This document shows positions 57,761 through 64,000 of a DNA stretch of 64,000 nucleotides, piece by piece (positions within the stretch are counted from its first letter, which is position 1; every line of letters starts with the position of its first letter). The position numbers and the translations under genes were made by a program. This DNA comes from Ramlibacter cellulosilyticus (lineage in GTDB: Bacteria > Pseudomonadota > Gammaproteobacteria > Burkholderiales > Burkholderiaceae_C), in contig NZ_JACORT010000002.1 of assembly GCF_014297465.1 (NCBI RefSeq), positions 1 to 64,000 of the forward strand. The letters run 5' to 3'. The notes beneath the pieces are model-generated. The model was not told where the DNA came from. It was given only the letters and a program-made list of their open reading frames with translations, and made no database searches.

Positions 57761-57809
57761 TTTCAAAGGGCGTCCGCCGGGCTGCCGCCTCCGCTCCCTT
57801 TGGAAACAC
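57761..57809 (+). promoter_or_regulatory. Leader hairpin upstream of pckG
   Basis: GTTTTCAAAGGG (57761-57772) pairs with CCCTTTGGAAAC (57798-57809) over 12 positions with a single G-U wobble, closing a 25-nt loop. The hairpin ends 26 bases before the pckG ATG. The sequence between, CTAGGAGCTTTCGAGG, includes the ribosome-binding site. It could affect mRNA stability or translation; no known riboswitch pattern is recognised. Confidence 0.45.
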
Positions 57810-57835
57810 GCTTTTCAAACTAGGAGCTTTCGAGG

Positions 57836-59692
57836 ATGAACTCACCCGTCATGCGCGGCCTGAACCTGCAGGCACCCGCTTACGTCAAGAACGCGAAGGT
57901 GATCGCGTGGGTGGCCGACATGGTCGCCCTGTGCAAGCCGGACCAGGTCTACTGGTGCGACGGCAGCCAGGAAGAATACGACCGCCTCTGCCAGCAGCTG
58001 GTGGACGCCGGCACCTTCAAGAAGCTGAACCCCGCCAAGCGCCCCGGCTCCTTCCTGGCCAACTCCGACCCCAGCGACGTCGCCCGCGTGGAAGACCGCA
58101 CCTTCATCTGCTCGCGGAAGAAGGAAGACGCCGGCCCGACCAACAACTGGGTCGACCCCCAGGAAATGCGCGCCACGCTGCAGCCCCTGTTCGACGGCTG
58201 CATGAAGGGCCGCACCATGTACGTGGTGCCGTTCTCCATGGGCCCGCTCGGCTCCAACATCGCCCACATCGGCGTGGAGCTCTCCGACAGCGCCTACGTC
58301 GCCGTGAACATGCGCCTCATGACCCGCATGGGCAAGGCGGTGTACGACGTGCTGGGCGTGGACGGCGAGTTCGTGCCCTGCCTGCACACCGTCGGCGCGC
58401 CGCTGCAGCCCGGCGAGAAGGACCAGACCTCCTGGCCGTGCAACAAGACCAAGTACATCGTGCACTACCCCGAGACGCGCGAGATCTGGTCGTACGGCTC
58501 CGGCTACGGCGGCAACGCGCTGCTGGGCAAGAAGTGCTTCGCGCTGCGCATCGCCTCCACGATGGGCCGCGACCAGGGCTGGCTCGCCGAGCACATGCTG
58601 ATCCTGGGCGTGACCAACCCGCAGGGCAAGAAGTACCACGTGGCGGCCGCCTTCCCGTCCGCCTGCGGCAAGACCAACTTCGCCATGCTGATCCCGCCCA
58701 AGGGCTTCGAAGGCTGGAAGGTCACGACCATCGGCGACGACATCGCCTGGATCAAGCCCGGTCCGGGCAACCGCCTGTACGCGATCAACCCGGAAGCAGG
58801 CTACTTCGGCGTGGCCCCCGGCACGAACTACAAGACGAATCCGAACTGCATGGATTCGCTGAAGAAGGACGTGATCTACACGAACGTCGCCCTCACCGAC
58901 GATGGCGACGTGTGGTGGGAAGGCATGGACGGCGAGCCGCCGGCCCACGCCATCGACTGGCAAGGCAAGGACTGGACGCCGCAGATCGCGCGCGAGACCG
59001 GCGCCAAGGCCGCCCACCCGAACGCCCGCTTCACCGTGGCCGCGACCAACAACCCGGCGCTGGACCCGGCGTGGGACGACCCGGCCGGCGTGCCCATCGA
59101 CGCCTTCATCTTCGGCGGCCGCCGCTCGACGACCGTGCCGCTGGTGACCGAGGCGAACGACTGGGTGGAAGGCGTGTACATGGCCGCCACCATGGGCTCC
59201 GAGACCACCGCCGCCATCATCGGCCAGCAGGGCGTGGTGCGCCGCGACCCGTTCGCCATGCTGCCCTTCACGGGCTACAACATGAGCGACTACTTCCAGC
59301 ACTGGCTGAACCTCGGCCGCAAGCTGGAAGCGTCCGGCGCGAAGCTGCCCAGGATCTTCACGACCAACTGGTTCCGCAAGGATGCCGACGGCAAGTTCGT
59401 GTGGCCCGGCTACGGCGAGAACATGCGCGTGCTGGCGTGGATGATCGACCGCATCGAAGGCCGCGTGAAGGGCGAGTCGCACCCCTTCGGCATCAGCCCG
59501 AGCTACCAGGAACTGAACTGGGAAGGCCTGCCCTTCACGCCGGAGCAGTTCCGCCAGGTCACCGACATCGACCTGCCGGCGTGGGAGAAGGAGCTGGAAC
59601 TGCACCACGAGCTGTTCCAGCAGCTGGAGCACCGCCTGCCCACGGAGCTGAAGGCGACCAAGGCGAAGATCGAGAAGCGCCTGGCCTCGTAA
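57836..59692 (+). CDS. pckG: Phosphoenolpyruvate carboxykinase (GTP)
   Basis: A 618-residue GTP-type enzyme that converts oxaloacetate and GTP to phosphoenolpyruvate, CO2 and GDP, the first committed step of gluconeogenesis from C4 acids. The PEPCK-specific P-loop is [13 protein letters not shown] (Cys277 and Lys in the kinase-1a loop). Metal and oxaloacetate motifs [16 protein letters not shown] and [16 protein letters not shown] are present, as is the guanine-binding GEN-NR type segment [21 protein letters not shown]. Length matches human and mycobacterial enzymes (about 600-620). It ends with a strong terminator. Confidence 0.96.
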   Translation: MNSPVMRGLNLQAPAYVKNAKVIAWVADMVALCKPDQVYWCDGSQEEYDRLCQQLVDAGTFKKLNPAKRPGSFLANSDPSDVARVEDRTFICSRKKEDAGPTNNWVDPQEMRATLQPLFDGCMKGRTMYVVPFSMGPLGSNIAHIGVELSDSAYVAVNMRLMTRMGKAVYDVLGVDGEFVPCLHTVGAPLQPGEKDQTSWPCNKTKYIVHYPETREIWSYGSGYGGNALLGKKCFALRIASTMGRDQGWLAEHMLILGVTNPQGKKYHVAAAFPSACGKTNFAMLIPPKGFEGWKVTTIGDDIAWIKPGPGNRLYAINPEAGYFGVAPGTNYKTNPNCMDSLKKDVIYTNVALTDDGDVWWEGMDGEPPAHAIDWQGKDWTPQIARETGAKAAHPNARFTVAATNNPALDPAWDDPAGVPIDAFIFGGRRSTTVPLVTEANDWVEGVYMAATMGSETTAAIIGQQGVVRRDPFAMLPFTGYNMSDYFQHWLNLGRKLEASGAKLPRIFTTNWFRKDADGKFVWPGYGENMRVLAWMIDRIEGRVKGESHPFGISPSYQELNWEGLPFTPEQFRQVTDIDLPAWEKELELHHELFQQLEHRLPTELKATKAKIEKRLAS

Positions 59693-59712
59693 GCGGCGAC
59701 GCTTCGCGTGCG

Positions 59713-59744
59713 AACGGCCACCTCCGGGTGGCCGTTCTGCTTTT
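59713..59744 (+). terminator. Rho-independent terminator of pckG
   Basis: AACGGCCAC (59713-59721), a CTCCGG loop and GTGGCCGTT (59728-59736) form a perfect 9-bp stem, followed by CTGCTTTT. It begins 20 bp after the stop codon. Confidence 0.85.
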
Positions 59745-59760
59745 GTCCGGCCCAAGAAAA

Positions 59761-59781
59761 AAGCCCGCATGCAGCGGGCTT
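59761..59781 (-). terminator. Second hairpin, likely terminator of the minus-strand small genes
   Basis: AAGCCCGC-ATGCA-GCGGGCTT is an 8-bp stem. It is flanked on the plus-strand left by AAGAAAA, which gives a U-rich run on the minus strand. It lies 32 bp beyond the minus-strand stop at 59813, so it should terminate that pair of genes, and it may act in both directions. Confidence 0.7.
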
Positions 59782-59812
59782 TCGTCTGTGCCGGTGGCGG
59801 GCCGGGGATCGC

Positions 59813-60016
59813 TCAGTCGCGCCAGGGCTTCAGGTGGTAGCGGATCGTGCTGTCCGCCGGCGCGGCGGCCAGCTTGCGCTGGGCCCACTTCAGTTGCCGC
59901 TGTTCCCAGCGGCGGCGGGCCGTGCGGCGGGACCAGGCGTCCAGCGCCCGCAGCACGGGGCCAGGCAGCTGGCGCACCAGCGTGCTGAGCAGGGAGGGCT
60001 GGACTGCGGTTCCCAT
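59813..60016 (-). CDS. Small basic protein, hypothetical
   Basis: A 67-residue basic protein with a hydrophobic patch at the N-terminus (VQPSLLSTLVRQLPGPVLRALDAW) and then many Arg and Trp residues (SRRTARRRWEQRQLKWAQRKLAA). No domain is recognised. ATG 60016 is favoured, since the frame upstream (to 60391) overlaps the neighbouring small gene in another frame and has shadow-type composition. It lies 11 bp downstream of the next gene on the same strand and shares its terminator. Confidence 0.55.
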   Translation of the reverse strand: MGTAVQPSLLSTLVRQLPGPVLRALDAWSRRTARRRWEQRQLKWAQRKLAAAPADSTIRYHLKPWRD

Positions 60017-60027
60017 GGCTGGCTCGC

Positions 60028-60318
60028 TCAGTAGTAGCCGCGGGTGTCGCGCAGCGCGTCCTGGCTCATGGCGCGGCTCAGGTCGGCCATGATGCGGGCG
60101 TCGGAGAGCGCGAGGTTCCAGAGCTTCTCGTCTTCGCGGCGCTGCTTGCGGGCGGCGGCCCAGGCGGCGAGGCCGCGGGTGACCGGGCGACCGAGGTAGG
60201 CCAGGCCGGCGAAGGCGGCGCGGGTGATGCTGAACTGGCCGAGGGCGGCGAAACCGCGGGTGACGCGGTTCAGGCCGTCGTGCTGGACCGGAACGTCGAT
60301 GTGGATGAAACGTGCCAT
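60028..60318 (-). CDS. Conserved hypothetical protein (96 residues)
   Basis: A protein with a neutral N-terminal part (MARFIHIDVPVQHDGLNRVTRGFAALGQFSITRAAFAGLAYLG) and a charged C-terminal helix (ARKQRREDEKLWNLALSDARIMADLSRAMSQDALRDTRGYY). No known domain was recognised. An AGGGGAAGAGTC-type leader supports ATG 60318. It is divergent from the LysR gene at 60443 and may be regulated from the same 124-bp gap. Confidence 0.65.
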   Translation of the reverse strand: MARFIHIDVPVQHDGLNRVTRGFAALGQFSITRAAFAGLAYLGRPVTRGLAAWAAARKQRREDEKLWNLALSDARIMADLSRAMSQDALRDTRGYY

Positions 60319-60442
60319 TTGACTCTTCCCCTTGTGAGAGACGCTGCCTGGCGGGACTGCCTTTGTGCGTTGGTCGTAATACTAGGGTCAACCCTGATAT
60401 TTATCTACTTTTGAGTAGTGATGGATATCATTCACAGATCGT

Positions 60443-61408
60443 ATGAAAGCCCCGAATTTCCGCACCCTCGACCTGAACCTGCTGCGGGTCTTCGACCAGG
60501 TCATGGCCGAGCGCAACCTCACGCGGGCGGCCCGGAACCTGTCGATGACCCAGCCGGCCGTGAGCAATGCCTTGAACCGCCTGCGCGACGCGCTGGGCGA
60601 CCGCCTCGTCACCCGCAGCGGCTACGGCGTGGAGCCGACGGCGCGCGCCCTGGCGCTCTGGCCGTCCGTCGCGGACGCCCTGCGGCAGCTCGAGTCGTCC
60701 ATCACGCCCGGCCAGTTCATCGCTGCGCAGGCCAACAGCACGTTCACGCTGGCGCTGGCCGACGCGACGGCGGCCGAAGTGGTGCCGGGGCTCGTGGAGA
60801 TCCTCGAGCGTGACGCGCCCGGCGTCTCGATCCGCACGGTGCCCCTCACCACGCGCGATCCCCGCCGCCTGCTCGACGAAGGCACGGTCGACCTCGCGGT
60901 GGGCTTCTTCCCCGCCGTGCTCGCGGACCTCACCGCGCAGGCGCAGGGCGGCGGCATGGCCGCCTTCGAGCACGAGCGCCTCTACGACGGCGTGTACGTC
61001 TGCGTGATGCGCAAGGGCCACGCGCTGGCGAAAGGCACGCTCACGCTCGACCAGTTCTGCGCCGCGCGCCACATGCTGGTGAGCTTCTCCGGGCGTCCGT
61101 ACGGCTTCATCGACGAGGCGCTGGCCTCGCTCGGCCGCCAGCGCCGCGTGGTGCTGACCGTCAACCAGTTCTTCACCGCGGGCCGCGTCGCGGAGACCTC
61201 CGACCTGCTCACGGTGCTGCCGCGGCACTTCATGCGCGTGACCGGCCGCGAGGAAGAACTGGTGGCACGTCCCCTGCCCTTCGACGTGCCGCCGGTGCAC
61301 GTCGATGCGCTCTGGCATCGCCGCCAGGCGCAGCGCCCCGACCACGCCTGGCTGCGCATGGCCGTCGCGCTCGCCGCGCGCAAGGGCTTCGGCGAAGCGG
61401 TGCGCTGA
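60443..61408 (+). CDS. LysR-family transcriptional regulator
   Basis: A 321-residue regulator. The winged helix (LDLNLLRVFDQVMAERNLTRAARNLSMTQPAVSNALNRLRDALGDRLVTRSGYGVEPTARAL) is a perfect LysR N-terminus. A C-terminal periplasmic-binding-protein-like effector domain follows (about 100-300). The effector is unknown. The helix sequence and the VFDQVMAERNLTRAA pattern resemble the NodD/PcaQ-like branch. The upstream gap (60319-60442) contains AGGGT-CA-ACCCT and AT-rich sequence where a LysR T-N11-A site would be expected. Confidence 0.92.
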   Translation: MKAPNFRTLDLNLLRVFDQVMAERNLTRAARNLSMTQPAVSNALNRLRDALGDRLVTRSGYGVEPTARALALWPSVADALRQLESSITPGQFIAAQANSTFTLALADATAAEVVPGLVEILERDAPGVSIRTVPLTTRDPRRLLDEGTVDLAVGFFPAVLADLTAQAQGGGMAAFEHERLYDGVYVCVMRKGHALAKGTLTLDQFCAARHMLVSFSGRPYGFIDEALASLGRQRRVVLTVNQFFTAGRVAETSDLLTVLPRHFMRVTGREEELVARPLPFDVPPVHVDALWHRRQAQRPDHAWLRMAVALAARKGFGEAVR

Positions 61409-61420
61409 CCCGCGGCGCCC

Positions 61421-61479
61421 GTAGGCTGGGTTCGCCGCAGGCGACCGTAGGCTGGGTTCGCCGCCAGGCGACCCCAGCG
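61421..61479. repeat. Tandem GTAGGCTGGGTT repeat, two copies
   Basis: GTAGGCTGGGTTCGCCG starts at 61421 and again at 61447, a 26-bp step. The second copy continues GCGACCCCAGCG, the inverted half of the family palindrome; the first copy is shortened. The element fills the gap between the LysR gene and the phosphoesterase. Confidence 0.75.
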
Positions 61480-61506
61480 TTCCTCCCCGCCCGTACCATT
61501 GCCCTC

Positions 61507-62343
61507 GTGAAGATCCAGCTCATGTCCGACCTGCACCTGGAAGGCCACCCTTCCTACGTGCCCCGGCCCGCCCCCGAAGCCGAGCTGCTCGTGCTCGCCG
61601 GCGACATCGGCTCGTACCAGCGCAACTCGCGCCTCGCCGACGAGGACTTCGGGCTGGCGCGCTTCTCGCCGCTGCAGGGCTGGCCCGTGCCCGTGCTCTA
61701 CGTGCCCGGCAACCACGAATACGACGCCCTCGACTTCGACGAGACCCACGAACGCCTGCGCGCCACCTGCGAGCGCCTGGGCATCACCTGGCTGGAGCGC
61801 GAGGTGCGCGTGTTCGGCGACGTGCGCTTCGTCGGCACGACGCTCTGGGCCGACTTCGACGCGCTCGTGCGCCAGCCCGGCCAGCCGGAGCCGACGGTAC
61901 AGGAGCAGCTGAAGCTGCGGCACAAGGCCTTCCGCGCGGCCAACTTCTACCTGCAGAAAGCGGCGGCGCTGCGCCACGGCCGCCTCATGCTGGCCGAGGA
62001 ATGGCGCGAGCAGGCGCTGGTGTGCGAAGCGTGGCTGCGCGAAGCGCTCGCGCAGCCGTTCGCGGGCACGACGGTGGTCGTCACGCACTTCGCCCCCAGC
62101 CTGCGCAGCGCCGACCCGCGCTACGGCGTCACGCCGGCCACCGCGGGCTTCTGCAACTCGCTGGACGACCTCTTCCCCCTCGCGCAGTTCTGGCTGCATG
62201 GCCACCTGCACTGCCAGCACGACTACGTGGAAGCGGGCTGCCGCGTCGTCGCGAACACGCTCGGCTACGCGAAAAAGGGCGAGCAGGAAGGATTCCGCGA
62301 GACCTTCGTGCTCGATCTCGCCGCGTCGCCGGTTCACGTTTGA
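61507..62343 (+). CDS. Metallophosphoesterase
   Basis: A 278-residue calcineurin-like phosphoesterase. Metal ligands are visible as SDLHLEG (about 7-13), LAGDIGSYQ (about 36), VPGNHEYDALDFDE (about 66) and HGHLHCQHDYVEAGCRVVANTLGY (about 236). It starts GTG 61507 (KIQLMSDLHLEG). These enzymes act on nucleic acids, nucleotides or phosphorylated small molecules, and the substrate is unclear. A short hypothetical gene follows 142 bp downstream. Confidence 0.88.
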   Translation: MKIQLMSDLHLEGHPSYVPRPAPEAELLVLAGDIGSYQRNSRLADEDFGLARFSPLQGWPVPVLYVPGNHEYDALDFDETHERLRATCERLGITWLEREVRVFGDVRFVGTTLWADFDALVRQPGQPEPTVQEQLKLRHKAFRAANFYLQKAAALRHGRLMLAEEWREQALVCEAWLREALAQPFAGTTVVVTHFAPSLRSADPRYGVTPATAGFCNSLDDLFPLAQFWLHGHLHCQHDYVEAGCRVVANTLGYAKKGEQEGFRETFVLDLAASPVHV

Positions 62344-62484
62344 ACACACGCCGTGGTGCGGAGACGAGCACTCCAGCATTCCGGCACACTTGCGGCAGGG
62401 ACTTTACAAATGGGAAGCGCAGCTTTTCCATTCGCGGCGCACACTGCTTGCCACGCGCAGATCACTGCGCCAAGGGGAGCCACC

Positions 62485-62631
62485 ATGAAGCCGCTCTGGA
62501 CGAAAACGATCGCCTGGATCGCTGCGGTCATCGCAGCCGTCCTGCTCGCGCTCGCCAATCCGGTCGGCCTCGGCTTCTTCAGCGACGACGGCCACGCCTA
62601 CCGGCCGCACGGCGGCATCGCGCCGCGCTGA
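62485..62631 (+). CDS. Short hypothetical protein with an N-terminal hydrophobic segment
   Basis: A 48-residue peptide: charged start (MKPLWTKT), one hydrophobic stretch (IAWIAAVIAAVLLALANPV), and a short tail ending HGGIAPR. AAGGGGAGCCACC before ATG 62485 is an excellent ribosome-binding site, which favours this start over one 44 codons upstream. It would be a secreted or membrane-anchored peptide. No family was recognised. It converges with argP three bases away. Confidence 0.5.
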   Translation: MKPLWTKTIAWIAAVIAAVLLALANPVGLGFFSDDGHAYRPHGGIAPR

Positions 62632-62634
62632 CGC

Positions 62635-63549
62635 TCACGCCGGCGCGAGGTCCTTGCGCGCCGCTTCCGCGATCGCGGCGGTCAGCTGGTCCAGCACCGC
62701 CGATTCCAGGTTCCAGCAGTGCCAGAAGAGTTGCACCGGCACGCGCGTGCCCGGCGCGACGTCCACCAGCGTGCCTTGCGCCACGAGGCCGCGCACCAGC
62801 AGCTCCGGCACCACGCTCACGCCCCACCCCGCCAGCACCGCGCGCACCTGCCCTTCCGAACTGGGGACGAACAGCTGGTTGAGCGTGACGCGCTTCAGGC
62901 GGAAGGCCTGCGCGACGAATTCGCCCTGCAGGTCGTCCTTGCGGTTGAACGCGACGAAGGGCGTGTCGCGGAAGTTGTGCTGCGTGAGGCCTTGCGGCAG
63001 CCGCTCGCGCGCGAAACCCGCCTCCGCGATGGCGACGTAATTCATCGCTCCGAGCGGCAGCACCTTGCACCCGCGCAAGGCCTGCCTGACCGTCGTCACG
63101 CAGCCCAGCACCTGCCCTTCGCGCAGCCAGTCCTGCGTGAAGTCCTGGTCGTCGGTGATGATCTCCAGCGGCAGCCCCTGGCGCGCCAGCGCGTCCAGCG
63201 CGGGCAAGGCCCACGTCGCGATGCTGTCGGCGTTGATGGCGAGCGAAATCCGCTCCTCCTCGCGGGTGCCTCCGGTGGAGCTGGGCGCGAGGTCGCGCAG
63301 GTCGCGCTCGAGGTCGGCGCGCAGCAGCCGCATCTGCTTCGTGTGCTTCAGCAGCAGCTGCCCCGCGGCCGTGGGACGCAGCGGGCGCGTGCGCACGACC
63401 AGCACGGTGCCCACCTGCGCCTCGAGCGCACGCAACCTCTGCGATACCGCGGACTGGGTGATGCTGAGGCGCTGGGCAGCGCGCTCGAAACCGCCTTCTT
63501 CCACGATGGCGGCGAGCGCTTCCAACGCAGCCGGGTCGAATGTCGCCAT
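62635..63549 (-). CDS. argP: LysR-family regulator, ArgP/LysG type
   Basis: A 304-residue LysR protein of the ArgP (IciA/LysG) subgroup: FDPAALEALAAIVEEGGFERAAQRLSITQSAVSQRLRALEAQVGTVLVVRTRPLRPTAAGQLLLKHTKQMRLLRADLERDL is the characteristic N-terminus. A substrate-binding-like effector domain follows. ArgP proteins sense lysine or arginine and often drive an exporter. Here the divergent neighbour is a dadA-like gene, 76 bp away, so it may control an amino-acid catabolic oxidase instead; that is inference. Confidence 0.88.
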   Translation of the reverse strand: MATFDPAALEALAAIVEEGGFERAAQRLSITQSAVSQRLRALEAQVGTVLVVRTRPLRPTAAGQLLLKHTKQMRLLRADLERDLRDLAPSSTGGTREEERISLAINADSIATWALPALDALARQGLPLEIITDDQDFTQDWLREGQVLGCVTTVRQALRGCKVLPLGAMNYVAIAEAGFARERLPQGLTQHNFRDTPFVAFNRKDDLQGEFVAQAFRLKRVTLNQLFVPSSEGQVRAVLAGWGVSVVPELLVRGLVAQGTLVDVAPGTRVPVQLFWHCWNLESAVLDQLTAAIAEAARKDLAPA

Positions 63550-63625
63550 ATAAGCACTTCTGATCTGGTCCCTGATACTTTAATGCCGCTTTTGAAATCG
63601 GGCCTGCCGCCGCAAACTTGGATGC

Positions 63626-64000
63626 ATGAAGACACTCGTCCTGGGCGCCGGCATCATCGGCATCAGCACCGCCTGGCATCTCGCCGAGCGCGGCCATGAA
63701 GTCATCGTGGTGGACCGCCAGCGCGACGCGGCGCTGGAGACCAGCTTCGCGAACGCGGCCCAGATCTCCGTCAGCTACTGCGAGCCGTGGGCGAACCGGC
63801 ATGCGCCGGCAAAGCTCGTCAAGTGGATGTTCCGCAACGACGCGCCGCTGCTGTTCCGTCCGCAGCTCGACTGGCAGCAATGGCGCTGGGGCCTGCAGTT
63901 CCTGGCGCAGTGCAACGACGCGGCCTTCGAGCGCAACGTGCAGCAGCTGGTCGCCCTGGGCGCATACAGCCATGCCGCGCTGAAGGACGTGGTGGCGGCC
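63626..64000 (+). CDS. dadA: D-amino acid dehydrogenase (5' part, cut by window end)
   Basis: The first 125 residues of a FAD-dependent D-amino acid dehydrogenase. The dinucleotide-binding motif GAGIIGISTAWHLAERGHEVIVVDRQ (about 7-32) is present. The following DAALETSFANAAQISVSYCEPWANRHAPAKLVKWMFRNDAPLLFRPQLDWQQWRWGLQFLAQC is typical of DadA. It oxidises D-amino acids to 2-oxo acids at the membrane. The frame is open to the window edge. Divergent from argP. Confidence 0.9.
   Translation, partial: MKTLVLGAGIIGISTAWHLAERGHEVIVVDRQRDAALETSFANAAQISVSYCEPWANRHAPAKLVKWMFRNDAPLLFRPQLDWQQWRWGLQFLAQCNDAAFERNVQQLVALGAYSHAALKDVVAA

Overview
The window is 64 kb of very GC-rich, densely packed bacterial chromosome. 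Third codon positions are strongly G/C, GTG and TTG starts are common, and neighbouring genes often share 4-bp ATGA or GTGA overlaps. Gene content and protein character point to a betaproteobacterium of the Burkholderiales, most likely Comamonadaceae (Ramlibacter/Variovorax-like): a Bug-family binding protein, TorF-GlnK-AmtB, GTP-type PEP carboxykinase, a homoprotocatechuate meta-cleavage operon and a two-gene methionine synthase. No rRNA, tRNA, CRISPR array, intact insertion sequence or prophage was seen. This genus-level placement is inference from sequence character, not a database match.

Layout. 0-6 kb, mostly minus strand: waaF, a small zinc-ribbon protein, ilvE, a BCCT transporter and radA. 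6-16 kb, plus strand: a homoprotocatechuate operon hpaR-G1-G2-E-D-F-H-I, followed by a Bug binding protein, a class II aldolase, a PanE-like reductase and an EamA exporter. A perfect 16-bp palindrome lies over the probable hpaR promoter. 16-17 kb: a RelB/RelE-type toxin-antitoxin pair with a palindromic operator at its start site, then the stump of a restriction-endonuclease-like gene. 17-23 kb: a membrane protein, alr, lplT, an EamA transporter, glutathione peroxidase and creD. 23-29 kb, minus strand: creBC, glcEF, an SMP-30-type lactonase and an aldose 1-epimerase. 29-32 kb: gltS and an extended TAXI-type lipoprotein.

32-35 kb, minus strand: torF-glnK-amtB, with a near-consensus sigma-54 promoter, an NtrC-like site about 108 bp upstream of the predicted start and a strong terminator. 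This is a complete nitrogen-regulated unit. 35-42 kb: yifB, a DUF2279-like protein, a chemoreceptor with a C-terminal Cache-like domain, an MFS transporter, a YihY/BrkB protein and a glycine-zipper protein. 42-48 kb: methionine synthase encoded by two separated genes, with an Lrp regulator and a trypsin-like protease between them. 48-56 kb: recQ, a histidine kinase / double KaiC-like ATPase / response regulator operon, and a double-AAA ATPase. 56-64 kb: ilvA with a thioesterase, a 50-residue membrane protein, pckG, two small conserved-looking proteins, two LysR regulators, a phosphoesterase and the start of dadA at the right edge.

Intergenic DNA carries several families of palindromic repeats. 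The GTAGG-CTGGGTT...CACCCCAGC type occurs at five loci, one of them a tandem 58-bp array that has copied the 3' end of waaF. Large paired inverted elements fill two convergent gaps. The most interesting signals are a four-half-site symmetric operator of CreB 'cre-tag' type before creD, the sigma-54/NtrC layout at torF-glnK-amtB, the kinase-KaiC-regulator operon, and the toxin-antitoxin/nuclease scar.
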